Source: Macrothele yani
Lineage: Eukaryota > Arthropoda > Arachnida > Araneae > Macrothelidae
Length of the DNA: 64,000 bases
Assembly (NCBI GenBank): GCA_039090855.1
Contig: CM077011.1
Span: 23,809,001-23,873,000, forward strand
Reading direction: 5' to 3'
Part shown: positions 21,413 to 32,224 of the stretch, piece by piece
Layout of the letters: every line of letters starts with the position of its first letter
Position numbering within the stretch: position 1 is the first letter of the stretch
Made by a program: the position numbers and the translations under genes
The notes under the pieces: model-generated
Database searches by the model: none
What the model was told of the DNA's origin: nothing
The model's input: the letters and a program-made list of their open reading frames with translations, nothing else

Positions 21413-21595
21413 TGTAACGTACCAGGAGATGTGACGTACCTGCCAGAAGGACGCACACGACATAAAGGCAGATAGGAATCAGAATAAAAAAACGTCCGCG
21501 TAGCTCAATTGGTAGAGTGACTTATTCCGGAATGAGGGGATCCGGGTTCGAATCCTGGCGTGGACAGAAATGGCGGAGAAATTTACTTCGTTATA
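21413..21595 (+). mobile_element. Solo LTR of the TRIM family
   Basis: TGTAACG...CGTTATA, 183 bp, closely matching the LTRs at 15454-15964 but in the opposite orientation. A 4-bp duplication GTTG flanks it (21409-21412 and 21596-21599). The tRNA-like segment is at 21494-21565 (GTCCGCGTAGCTCAATTGG ... box B GGGTTCGAATCC ... GTGGAC) with a well-paired acceptor stem. A solo LTR implies recombination between two LTRs after a full insertion. Confidence 0.9.
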
Positions 21596-21617
21596 GTTGT
21601 TTCAGTATGTAGAATTA

Positions 21618-21841
21618 TTTTTTTGTTGTTGTTATTGGATGTTTAACGACCACCGTGAGCAACTCAATGGGCTATAAGCAGTCGCCCGTCCCTAATTTAG
21701 GGTCACTGGTTACAGGGAAGGGAGAGAGCCAGTGCCGTAAGACAAACACAACATCCATGCCTCAACGGGATTTGAAACCGGACCCCTTTTGGACGAATGA
21801 TCAGAGGCCATCGCTTTAGACCACTGCGCCACCGGGTCGGC
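21618..21841 (-). repeat. tRNA-derived SINE, copy 3
   Basis: Minus orientation: body GACCACCGTGAGCAACTCAA and AGGGTCACTGGT on the plus strand, box B and box A complements near 21770 and 21830. Flanked by a 12-bp duplication TATGTAGAATTA (21606-21617 and 21842-21853). Confidence 0.95.
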
Positions 21842-22189
21842 TATGTAGAATTAGCGTATTCCCTTGCACATGTCTCCAAAAAATCTTTACAATCGGTTTC
21901 TCATTTTGGACATATTTTCGAATTTGCATTGGTATCGTTAATTTTGGACAGCAGTATATATGCTACAAACTGTATTGCTTACAATTCGGAATAACTGAAA
22001 AAGGATATGCAAGACAGGAATTCATATTAGTGTGACATCTCGACTGGGGTGTTCATGCTAGCAAACCTCTAGGTTTCACGTTTAATGGACAAAAAAGAGG
22101 AACACGTAGTTCGTAAAAAGAACTCTATTGTCCAGTGGATCTTGAATCTTAAAGTATAATTTGGAATATTGGATTCTTCCAACAGGAAA

Positions 22190-22695
22190 CTATATGAAGA
22201 GATAATTACAGCAACATGCATAGTGAAATAAGAAAAAACGGGAAGAAGATATTAAATGAAAATAAAACAAAAGATAGGAAATCAGATAACGAATCGCAGA
22301 CAGTCGAGTACCGAGAAAGTGAGAAACAAATGAAAAAACAGGAAACAAAATAAACAAAAACAGGAAAGGAAACAGACACAAAATAAGGGAGAAAAAGAGA
22401 GAATAACCGGTAACAGAAAAAGAAATAAAACATTGAATAACAGAGAATGTATCTTAAGGTGAAGGAGCTATACAAGGAATGAGCGCAAATTTGATAAAAA
22501 GGAAAAACACAGATGATACAGTGAAAGACTTACAAAACCTAAGAAAGACAGAAGGGAAGAAAGAGAGAGAGATAGATATAGAGAGAGTTAGAGAGAGAGA
22601 GAGAGAGAGATAGAGAGAGAGAGAGTTAGAGAGAGAGAGAGAGAGAGAGAGTTAGAGAGAGAGGGAGAGATAGAGAGAGTTAGAGAGAGAGAGAG

Positions 22696-22785
<90 letters not shown>

Positions 22786-23500
22786 TGGGTGTGGAACTGA
22801 TAATAGACCAAAATCCAAAATAGCAAAGCACTTGACAACAGAAAAACAAATACACACCTACAAGAGAAGAGCGAGCAATATACCACGAAAAATAAAACAC
22901 ACCCTAAAACAGAGTACTACACACCCACAGAAGAAGATACGGAGAAAGAAAAGCAGACAGAAGATACATTAGTAGATATCAAAAAACATACAGGCGAGCA
23001 GGAAGAAATCGAAGAACAGACAAAGTATTCCGAAAATCGGCGAAATACGCAGGCACGGAGAAAGAGAACAGGAAGTAAATAAATAAATAAATAAAAGAAA
23101 ATCGATTATTCTACAGAAAGATACAAACATTAAAAAAGGAAGAGAACCTGGATTCCGTGAAGAAACTGATGACGGAAAATTAGCAGAGTACAGAAAACAA
23201 AGATGTACTATGAGAGAAGCAGAAAAAGTACAAATGAATGAAGGGCTGCCACGTATTGAGGAAGGAGGAATAAAAGAGAGGGAAAGAGAAACTCGGGGAA
23301 GGCATATGAAAGATACAGCAAAGATAGAAAGCTTACATATGAAGAACACTGAAATGCTTGAAACGAAAAGCAGTGACAACAAAGAAAAGATAAAGTGAGG
23401 ACAATGTAAAAAATGGAAGAAAAGGGGTATCGCTGGCTGTTCCACCGATACTAGCACCAAAAAGAAAATCATAACGCATGAAAGAAATGATGACACAAGG
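22190..23500. repeat. Purine-rich strand-asymmetric block with a (GA)n tract
   Basis: For about 1.3 kb the plus strand is dominated by A and G. The centre (about 22562-22781) is a (GA)n/(GAGA)n microsatellite with TTAGAGAG-type interruptions, including an uninterrupted GA run of roughly 80 bp ending near 22780. The long minus-strand open frames here (for example 22969-23676) are expected from pyrimidine-only codons and are not genes. Confidence 0.85.
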
Positions 23501-23663
23501 TAAAGGAGATACACAAAGAAATAGATGGGGATGATAGAAGTATTGGGTTGTACAAAATGTTTTTCACCTTTGTCGGTAAAAATGAAATGCAGTGAAACCT
23601 GTCCTACAAAGTCATCCAAGGTACTGTCAAAAAACGACCATCTGGACAGGTAACTACCAAATA

Positions 23664-25082
23664 CACTCATTGTCATAAAAGTCCGCGCACCAAGAACGAG
23701 GCATCGGATTGAAGTGAGATTTTAGCAGTGAGATAGTACATACCAAGGACGGAAGTCATTATAGTATCACAGCAGCAGGACGATTTCCCGCGGGCATACG
23801 GTACACATTCCTATCAGCGTTAGTACCGCGTCGGACCGCCTCGTGCTCGTTATACATGCGGTGATACGGTCATGCATGGAGTCAAAAAGACGCCGTATGC
23901 CATCCTGGGGCATATTGGCCCAATCTTCTTGCAACTGACGCTCTAAATCACGAACACTGGGACATGGAAAAAGCTGGCGTCCCATCTAATTCCCCACGTG
24001 CTCGATGGGCGACAGATCAGGTGATCTGTCAGGCCACGGAAGTGTCGAAGCATGACGTAGACAGTCTTGGGATACCCGTGCCGTGTGCGGACGGGAGTTA
24101 TCTTTTTGGAAAATGGGTCCGGGTCACCCCGCCAGAAAAGGCATGTTGCCTCAGGATCTCCTTTACGTAGCTCTGGGCTGTCAACATCCTTCGGACCACT
24201 GCGAGGGAAGTCCGGCTGTCATACGCAATGGCTCACCAGACCATCACGCCCGCAGTTCGCGACGTTTGCCGCTGTACAGTGAGGTTGGAATTGCGGCGCT
24301 CACCTGCTGTCCTCCGCACTCTGACACGGTGGTCGTCCATTCCCATACAGAAGCGGGATTCGTCGCTGAACACTATACGTCGCCAGTCCATAGAATTCCA
24401 CGTTGCTCGCTGATGACACCATTGCAATCGACGCCGACGATGGGCAGGTGTTAATGGCAGAAAGGTAAGGGCCATCGAGAGTGCAGAAGCGCCTCTGCCA
24501 GGCGTCCGAAAATGGTTCTGGAGGACACAGGAGTCCCTTGTACAGCCACCCATGTCTCTGGATATTCAACAAGGACGTCGTTGCACCTGTGCGTCCCACT
24601 CTCACCATCCCATGGTCCTCTCTGCTGGTGGTGTGTCTTAGTCATCCAGAGCCAGTCCGCCGTGTCTGGGTGCCTTCTCGTGCCCATTGCTCCCAACACG
24701 ATTTCACAGTACTGTCAGACAGGACCAAATGGCTGGCAATTCGGCGCGCCGGCCACCCTGCCTCTCTCACCCCAACACTATGGCCTCGTTCAAACTCCGT
24801 CAGGTGCCCATACACACATCTACGGGGGCTTCTCGTCATGTCTATCGCTCAGGGATCTCACCTGACTCTTACCGTGCACTTCCCCACAAATGTGTAGTCC
24901 CCTGCGTGGCGCCTTATAAGCCCGAAGAATTGGTATTGCAGCGCTCATCTGTGCAGCGCGGGCATAAGGAATCGCACGGAACTTTAATCATCTGCATGTA
25001 TGTCTTCTCCGTAGCTATTCGCCGAGTTTCGCGTTAATCGCAAGGTTTTTTCTTGGTGCGCGGATATTTATGGCAACGAATG
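23664..25082 (-). mobile_element. Tc1-like element, copy 2 (same family as 7836-9233)
   Basis: Left CACTCATTGTCATAAAAGTC; right, reversed, CATTCGTTGCCATAAATATC; TA on both sides (23662-23663 and 25083-25084). Length 1419 bp. Confidence 0.9.
23767..24839 (-). pseudogene. Tc1-like transposase (DD34E type), better preserved copy
   Basis: Minus strand from 24839: HLTEFERGHSVGVREAGWPA and STVKSCWEQWAREG (HTH 1); SLLNIQRH and GTPVSSRTIFGRLAEALLHS (HTH 2 and linker); TPAHRRRRLQWCHQRATWNS; IVFSDESRFCMGMDDHRVRV (first Asp); RRNSNLTVQRQTSRTAGVMV. The central part with the second Asp is eroded (24000-24230). The C-terminus is intact in 23985-23767: DLERQLQEDWANMPQDGIRR and LFDSMHDRITACI. Frameshifts near 24550, 24450 and 24230. 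Confidence 0.88.
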
Positions 25083-25084
25083 TA

Positions 25085-26039
25085 GTAGGTTTCAATCTGA
25101 TAAAATACCTCCCATTCGTACATGAAAATAAAATAAGGAAGAATTATCTTTTAAAATACAGCGAAGTACTTGTTCCTGGTTTAATCTCAGCCATTTTATT
25201 ATTTAAGGATGGTATCAGAAGTAAGATTGAGGAATAGGGTAAGGGGTTTGCAAATACGTAGTTTGTCGCAATTCGGACGCTGCTACCACATGTTCTCGAA
25301 GGGAATTGAAGGTAAAAAGATGCCGAACGCAATAGCAGCACCGCTGCGGTTAAATTCTAAGTCCATTTGCACATTTTCCCTTCGTTCGTTTCCTTAAAAT
25401 CAGCGATGTGTTCTTTGGCCATGTGGAGAGGGCCACCAAGCTTGCTGAAACAGTATAGCCGCTATGTTAGAATGCTAAGCTCGTTGGGATTGGAGACGGG
25501 AGGAATTCCTCCTTGGGTTTCCCTCTCTCATTTAGGACAGTTAAATATTGACCATACGCAACCTAGTTAAGAGAAAACCATACCGTACGTAAGCAAAATT
25601 TTAGGAACTTGACACACCCCAAGAACCGCCACCTGTTTATATCTCGTGAAGGGTGGTGAGAGAGAGAGAGAAAACGACAACTCATAGCACTTCCGTTATT
25701 TTTCTTAAAATTCCTACGCAGTATTTTATTTTAAGTTCTGCATATTGGTGACTTAGAAAAGCAGGTATATTCGCTTATGCGTTTCAAAAATGGATTCTCT
25801 TGCCCGCGTCCTAGAAATGGCCTCCCAAATAAAGATCTTCTATACATTGTCTTTGTTGGTTATAGCATTCGGGCCGGATAATGCTACCTGTTTCGGCAGG
25901 TAACCGGGGAATGCTAGCGACGGCTAACTTAGGTTCCACTATAGAAAACTGTTATATACCATTGCCCTTATTTCAGTAACGTAGGCACCATTATCATCTT
26001 GTGCCTCTCATTATTTACCTGGTGGCATGAGGAATCATA
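25085..26039. other. No recognisable gene
   Basis: Contains a short GA run (25650-25670) and the imperfect palindrome GCTACCTGTTTCGGCAGGTA near 25886. It may include eroded 3' sequence of the Penelope-like element to the right. Confidence 0.45.
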
Positions 26040-26338
26040 TCTAGAGGTCTAGATATGATAATACATAATTAGTCTCAAATTCCGTACAAAATTTTATGGA
26101 ACTGTATTTTGTAGACAGAAAAATAGTGAACGCAGTAAAGTTTTCAAGGGTGTATTTTCAAAATACATCCATGAATCTCGGGTATAGGATAGGTTTCACA
26201 TGAAAATTTCCAAGGACTTCGTTTTCCAGATCTTGTAAAAGAATTCAGCTAGAACGGGTGAGAGAAATGATCCCATAGAGGCCCCATCTCGTTGACGGTA
26301 AAGAGTACCATTAAATTGAAAGGATGTTTTATTATACA

Positions 26339-26366
26339 CTAGCCTGTTGTACCCGTCGTTGACGGG
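26339..26366 (-). terminator. Helitron 3' terminal hairpin and CTAG end
   Basis: Six-base-pair perfect stem (26352-26357 with 26361-26366), three-base loop, nine-base spacer, terminal CTAG (26339-26342). This matches the conserved Helitron 3' signal thought to end rolling-circle transfer. Confidence 0.85.
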
Positions 26367-26581
26367 CTAGTGATAGTATAAAGTAAAAGCTATATCGGCA
26401 ATTAAATTAAGACTGGTAAATCAAGGTTTTTACAACTTTGTAGTACAACTTCCCGGAATAGAATATTAGGATAAAAAAATATATTTGAATTACTAAGTCG
26501 TTGTCACGTCAGATGTAAATAATTCAAAACGTTTGAAAGCAGAAAGCCTATGCAATGAAATTGATTGAGATGAAAAGTATC

Positions 26582-26945
26582 TTATTCTTGTAGAGCCTCA
26601 GGATAAACAATCCTTCTATTCGGAGCAAAGATATAAAGATTTTCCCCATTTCTGACTCTGGAACAACCAACGTACAGTTGACCATGGGGAAAACATGGAC
26701 TTTGTAGATCCAGTCTAACAACTTTTAGAGACTGCCCTTGTGCCTTATTGAGGCTCATGGCGAAACTCAAACTAATCGGGAATTGAAGAAGCTTAAATTG
26801 AAACGGGACACCAGATGGGATGATCGGGGTCCTTGGAATAAGAACGTTTTTGCCTGCTGCATGTCCAGTCATTATAGTAGCTTCAATAACATTCTTCATT
26901 AGTTTCTTGACAGATAATCTCGTGCCGTTGCTTAATAACGGAGAT
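26582..26945 (-). pseudogene. Helitron helicase (Pif1-like), C-terminal fragment
   Basis: Minus-strand translation: LLSNGTRLSVKKLMKNVIEA, GKNVLIPRTPIIPSGVPFQF, LQFPISLSFAMSLNKAQGQS, LKVVRLDL, CFPHGQLYVGCSRV, NLYIFAPN, then a stop after EALQE. This is the end of the superfamily 1B (Pif1-type) helicase of Helitrons. NKAQGQS is the conserved late helicase motif, and YVGCSRV is motif VI. The ATP-binding motifs and the Rep nuclease are absent. The fragment is open throughout but cannot be a working enzyme. Confidence 0.9.
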
Positions 26946-27305
26946 TGAAAAACAACGTTCTATTATCTTGGTTTTTCTTCTCCGCCCTCAAGGTCATAAT
27001 ACAATTGGCAAGCAACGCTTAAAAAAAACATGTGCCTTTCCGCTTCTTTACATGCAACCTGATCACACACAACGCGAAGGCACGAATATAAATAGTTCAC
27101 GATAAATTTGAGCCATTTCTTTTTTAGAATTACGTTAAAACAACGTTGTATTTTCTAGCTCACAACGTCGTCACAGTATGATGACCTTCTGACGTATGAC
27201 TCTTCTGAATTAATAACGCAGATTGAAAAACTACGTTCTATTTTCATTTTTTTCTTCTTCGCACTCAAGGTCATATTGCAATCGGCAAACAACGCTTAGA
27301 AAAAA
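26933..27305. repeat. Direct repeat of about 95 bp inside the Helitron
   Basis: 26933-27031 and 27214-27305 align with blocks GATTGAAAAAC, ACGTTCTATT, CTCAAGGTCATA and CAACGCTTA in the same order. The left copy overlaps the start of the helicase fragment. Confidence 0.8.
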
Positions 27306-28560
27306 GGGCGAAATAAATGTATTTACGAGTGAAAATAGTCGTAACGGAATTCTAAAAACGAAACGCCTAAAATTTATGGTGAACTACTTTTTCTGCACGC
27401 CTTAACGTTCGGTGTGATCAGGTTGATGTCAACAAAGCGGAATGACACACTCAGATCTGGTAGAAACGCGTAACATTAAATTACTAAAAATCAAATCCAA
27501 ATTTTAAAAGAATCGCTTCGAGGTGCACCAGAAGATGTCTACAGGTACCTTTATAACAAATTTCGTCGTTCTAGGTCGCCTTATTCTATGTGAAATCCGA
27601 CCGACAGACACACACACAGTCTGTTTTATATATATAGAGAGAGGACTCGTCTTAAAGCATTAACAATGCCTTGAATTTTATTATGGGTGTAGGTTCTCTG
27701 GGCTTTATTTCTTCGATGATACGGTGGACAGTAGTGATTGGTACGTTAGGATATAAGGAGATGACATCAAGTGAAACCATTATAAACTGCGAGCTAGACG
27801 GTAAAACTGCATATATTTTATTTAACGCCTGAATGCAGCTGGAAACCGGTGAAGTGGTTAATGGGGCTAAACATTTTGCCAGTGCCCCATCAAAGGGCCT
27901 ATTGCGTAAGCCGATACTAGGGGGCATACGGGATTATCTGTTTTATAAGTTTTAAGTTTCCCAACTGATTCGGGAACACGGGTTTCAAGTGATGGGTGCA
28001 TAATCTTAGTAATATTTGGAGGAAGAAGGCCTGAAGAATTTAAAATAGAGAGAGACCAAAAATTGTGGCATTAATGGGATCACGGGTGCAGATGGAGTGT
28101 GGGATTTTGGCAATTGCTTTGTTCATTTTATCAATGTAATCAGTTGTGTTCATAATAATAACTCGGGACGTCTTTCCGCGCTGATTACGGAGATGTCGGG
28201 GTTTTGACGGAGCACTCTAAGTTGGTTCAGTTCATACTTGAGCTTTTTATGTACAGGATTGTTTCTAGCCTGGTTATGAAAAGCCTTGATAGCTACTTGA
28301 TGTCTACCAGCGTCTTGAATATTATAAGGAAGCCTCTTTACAATTTGTTCAACCTGCGGAGTTAGCTGGATATCATTGACGGCGTTGATAGGTTAGGCAT
28401 ACTTAAGTCCTCTATCAAGGGCACTTTGCTGCACTGGCTGCAGTCGGATATCACTGAGATTGATGTAGTTAGACTTTGAATTCAGGCACTGTGACTTAGA
28501 TGATGTTCGATTTCTCACAACCCAATTATCGACCTCGTGCGCGAACAGTTGACGTAGCTT

Positions 28561-29540
28561 TTTAATATGTGTCTTCCGTATTAATTATTAATGTTTTTCA
28601 TAATAATAAAATTGAACCCGTTGAATCCGTGAATTTTCGATTCGTTCGCATCTCAGTTCAGCCAGACGAAAAAGCAATACTTCCTTCTTGTGACTATTCA
28701 AGCAAAAAAATCAGACAACCTAATTTTGCTGCATAGCAAGTTGAGCAAATATGTCTGTCACTTTTATTCTAGAGAAAAACCTAATTCTAGTTTTATATCG
28801 CAAGAATCAAACCGTTTGTCATCCCTTTATTGTAACGCAAACACAATTCTGCCCACGTTGATCACATTCAGTTATGCGTTCTAAATTTGGATGTATGGAT
28901 CTACAGAAATTTAGTCTGCTGTTTCCCATAGAAAATGTAAACTACCTTCTCCACTTTCTAATAAGTTTTCAAAAGAAATGTTTTATTTTCCATAGGTGCT
29001 ACCCTTTCAACTGAGGGATAACATGCACGTATTTCAATGACTCATATCTGATTTTGATACTCGTATGTGTGAATTCTCTCATTCCTCAGGAGTCCGTTTT
29101 GGAGATTTGTCACATGAGATACCAGTAAATGTACTTCTACGAAATTCTGACGAAATTTACCAGCTGGCTGAAAATTCAAGATTATTAAAATTTTGCAAAA
29201 TGCTTCGTACGAAACGCTTGAACGAATATTTAACAGAACCATCTTTGCATGCCATTCGAAATCCGAATGGATTAAAAATATTAGTGCCCAGCGAACAAAG
29301 GGAAAGCTAACAATGGAGGACATTGTACGCTCACGCTAATTCGAAACCTGAATTCTAAGGAACTGGACAATGAATTCAATAAGGCAAAGCTTTGCGCGGA
29401 ATTCTTCGGAAAAGCAGAGATCTCGTATGTCCGTAGCTCTTTTGACTGCCGTTCGGTTAAAATGCTTCACTTCTTAATATATCTAATTTCCAGAAAGTGC
29501 AAGAGCAAACATTATATGCAGCTTCAGTTTCCGACTTGTA
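28561..29540. other. No recognisable gene
   Basis: Two overlapping open frames (29065-29310 plus, 29042-29323 minus) have no motif that I recognise. The rest is AT-rich. Confidence 0.45.
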
Positions 29541-30151
29541 TACTTAAGGGGGGATTCTCATTTTTTACGCTAAAATTACCGCTTTTATTTTTGGAGTGTT
29601 TATTGTCGAAACTATGCAATCAATTAATTCCAAAGTAGGTATATCTGTTTATTATCATTTCAGGTATTTAAAAAACAATTTTTAATACATTTCGTGAAGA
29701 ATCACGCCCACAAATCCCACCTCGATCATGACACTGCGCGAAGATCCACTGTCGCTGGTTGGCATGATATCTCCACTCCAGGTGATCTGAAACTAAAAAC
29801 TCGAACGGCGTGTTACTGTATACACAAGTAGTTATCGTTTGATGAAGCAGAAAAAAAACCCATATATATTTGAGGAAATGGTGGCTTGTCAAACTCAAAT
29901 TATCAATTTAGCTCAAAAAATTGACAACGTTTTTTACTATTAAAAAATATACATAACTTATCGCGTTTCTAGTTTATCAAACGATAAAATGATGTTTGCT
30001 GAACATGCAGTTTTACATTTGAAGTCGATTGGTCCAATAGTTTTTGAAATATCGTGCCAGCCATTTGCGTAAAAGCTGTTTCGAGAAAAACGCATTTAAA
30101 GTTTCAATTACAGTTTACGCAGGTATATCGAGTAATTTCAGTATTTTTCCG

Positions 30152-30574
30152 CTAATCTGCTATACCAGGGCCATACAGTGTTCCTTCCTCTGCTTTGTAG
30201 AACTCATGTCGAGACATTTTATCGCTTCTACGCCTTGTACGAGCCTCTTGTGTAGCCTCGAGGTTGTGTCTCGACGATCTCTGCAGACGCTGTCGGTCCC
30301 GCGTGTTTGCAAATATCTTCATTTGCTCGCCAATAACGATTCCTACCGTTGTCATCCTTTTCAGGACGGCAGAAAACCCTTCACTAAAAATGCCTGCTAC
30401 TACATAAGCTGCCATTTTGGTGGCTTTTGAGCCACGGTGAAGATGTTTGGGCGCGAACTGATAAACAGTAGAATTGAAACTTTCGTTGTTGTTTTGAGTG
30501 TCACCAACCAAACACCTTACTAACAAATCTCTTGATGACAAATCGTTGTAAATCGGCTTTATAGCATTTTCCAA
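30152..30574 (-). pseudogene. Mutator/Phantom-like transposase, C-terminal fragment
   Basis: 140-residue open frame: SSRDLLVRCLVGDTQNNNES, FNSTVYQFAPKHLHRGSKAT, MAAYVVAGIFSEGFSAVLKR, MTTVGIVIGEQMKIFA. From memory this matches the C-terminal region of arthropod and cnidarian proteins annotated as Mutator-like domain proteins (C-x-G-x-T-Q-N-x-N-E-S-x-N; APK-x-x-x-x-G). The upstream transposase core is not found. The N-terminal side is bounded by the SINE at 30594. Confidence 0.65.
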
Positions 30575-30593
30575 TCTTTATGAAGTGGCGGTT

Positions 30594-30818
30594 ACCTCCC
30601 CGGTGGCGCAGTGGTCTAAGCGATGGCCTCTGATCATTCGTCCGAAAGGGGTCCGGGTTCGAATCCCGGTGAGGCATGAATGTTGTGTTTGTCTTACGAC
30701 ACTGGCTCTCTCCCTTCCCTGGAACCAGTGATCCTAAATTAGGGACGGGCGACTGCTTATAGCCCATTGAGCTGCTCACGGTGGTCGTTAAACCTTCAAT
30801 CAAAAAAAAAAACAAAGA
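30594..30818 (+). repeat. tRNA-derived SINE, copy 4
   Basis: CCGGTGGCGCAGTGG (box A) at about 30600, box B GGTTCGAATCC near 30655, full body, A-rich tail. An 11-bp duplication AAGTGGCGGTT flanks it (30583-30593 and 30819-30829). Confidence 0.95.
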
Positions 30819-31032
30819 AAGTGGCGGTTCGTGATTGAATTCGTCCAGAGTTTTCTCAGCTTCGGCTTTGCGCCAGTTGCAGCAACTTGGCCAATTTTAC
30901 GAATAACGTGGCCGATTTTACGAATTTCGACTTGAACTTTGGTACACATATTCTTAAGACCTGAAATAATAATATAACGTAAAATAAAAATCGATTTCGT
31001 TCACACAAAAAATAAGAATCCTCCCTGAAGTA

Positions 31033-31249
31033 AATGACGCATATTATTTGTGAGAGAAACTAGAAGAAACAACTGCTGCTATAGTTTCACTCCAGACTAT
31101 AGAAACAATTGCTACTATAGACCGATGGGACATTGCATTATGACCACGTACCTAATAAGATGTAGGATCCGCTTTAACCCTCAAACAAGCGACCACTCGG
31201 CAAAACATCGATTCGACGACGTGGCGATAGGTAACTCGGAGTATCTGAA
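31033..31249. other. No recognisable feature
   Basis: Short spacer with the imperfect direct repeat CTATAGTTTC / CTATAGAAAC near 31080. Confidence 0.4.
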
Positions 31250-32224
31250 GACATAATATCAAAAGCAGGTTCTCCATGACCCGTATATTTCGGGGGGTGA
31301 TTTAGCGCGAACCCGCTTTTAGAAGACGAACCACAAATGTTCGCTTAGGTTCATGTCAGATAAATTTGGAGGCCGGGGCATTAACAGAAATTTGCAAGCA
31401 TGTTCCTCGAAACAGTCCTTGATGCTTTCGGCTGTGTGGCTGGCCGCATTATCCTATCATTACCATCTCCAGCAGGGGACACAGTTGCAACGAATGGATG
31501 AACTCGGTTCGCAACGACGTTCATATACCTGAGAGCTGTCAGGAATTGCGTTATTGGGGTAATGGGGCCTAAAGTGTCCCAAAAGAACATCGCCTAGCAT
31601 AACACCCCCGCGGTCGGCCTGTTTTCGCCGAACAGTGCATCCAGGTGCCATACCCTCTGTTTGTAATCGGCGTATCCGTGCTCGCCCGTCTACGTGATGC
31701 ACAAGGAATTTTGATTCGTCAGACCAGGCCACTTTCTTCCGATCACCACGGTCCAATCTCGATAATCTTGGGTGCCTCTCATGGGTTTTAGGCGATGACG
31801 TGCAGTCCCAGGTAGCACAGTAATGTCGAATCGACGCCGATATTTGGTTACCAGGTCGATATTACGTCGAAAAATAGTTTTCGACGTAAAATCAATAAGA
31901 CGAAACGTCAGGAAAATTCATTACATTGAATTTCAGTATACATGTAGACGGTTTTACGCAGTTTATTCCTTTAGGTAGAATAATCCATGTTTTTATGCGA
32001 TTTGTAAGCATCGCGAGCATGGGCATTTGCAACCATTACGCCAAACAAATTTTTTGTTTGCTGGGGTGTTGGTTGGCTGTATCATTTCTGCTGTAAGACG
32101 AGGTTCTTACAGCAAAAATGCTACAGCCAACCGATACCTTTTCTCCTATAAGTAATTTTTTTTTGTTTATGTTTATAAGAAGTTGAGTCTCGTTCATTTT
32201 AGTAGAATTACTTTTTAAGATATA

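Larger units (their letters stand above)
26339..27638 (-). mobile_element. Short non-autonomous Helitron nested in the Penelope-like RT
   Basis: On the minus strand it begins TCTATATATATAAAACAGAC followed by TGTGTGTGTCTGTCGG, a typical Helitron 5' end. It finishes with a hairpin CCCGTC-AAC-GACGGG, nine bases, and CTAG followed by T. It interrupts the reading frame of the Penelope-like RT, which continues on both sides. No target duplication is expected. It keeps only a helicase C-terminal fragment. The exact 5' base is ambiguous because of the TCTCTC run (27638-27644). Confidence 0.82.
26040..28560 (-). pseudogene. Penelope-like element: reverse transcriptase, split by a Helitron
   Basis: Minus strand from 28560: KKLRQLFAHEVDNWVVRNR, CLNSKSNYINLSDIRLQPVQ and LDRGLKYA, an N-terminal region as in Penelope-like elements. 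27927-27652 follows with ALAKCLAPLTTSPVS and MVSLDVISLYPNVPI (the FDVVSLYTNVP block, RT motif A). The frame is broken at about 27640 by the Helitron. It resumes at 26338 with FQFNGTLYRQRDGASMGSFL, SPVLAEFF (motif B, MGSPLSP), then LYPRFMDVFWK, a damaged copy of the Y-V-D-D box, and ENFTAF, KFCTEFE. No GIY-YIG domain was found. Clearly inactive. Confidence 0.8.
29541..31032 (-). mobile_element. Mutator/Phantom-like DNA transposon fragment holding a SINE
   Basis: The left end TACTTAAGGGGGGATTCTCA and the right end, reversed, TACTTCAGGGAGGATTCTTA are inverted, followed in both by a T-rich run. Inside is a transposase C-terminal fragment on the minus strand. The SINE at 30594-30818 is a later insertion. 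Superfamily placement rests on the protein and is moderately confident. Confidence 0.65.

Noticed and set aside
21494..21565. Functional tRNA gene
   Set aside because: Acceptor, D and T arms pair, but the anticodon arm does not form a standard 5-bp stem with a 7-base loop, and the sequence is part of a repeated LTR.
22969..23676. 235-residue hydrophobic open frame on the minus strand
   Set aside because: It lies in the purine-rich block, so the minus strand is pyrimidine-rich, has few stops and encodes Ser/Leu/Phe/Ile-rich peptide by composition alone. No domain is visible.
28561..29540. Possible host exon at 29042-29323
   Set aside because: Both strands are open over the same stretch and neither shows a domain or convincing splice sites.
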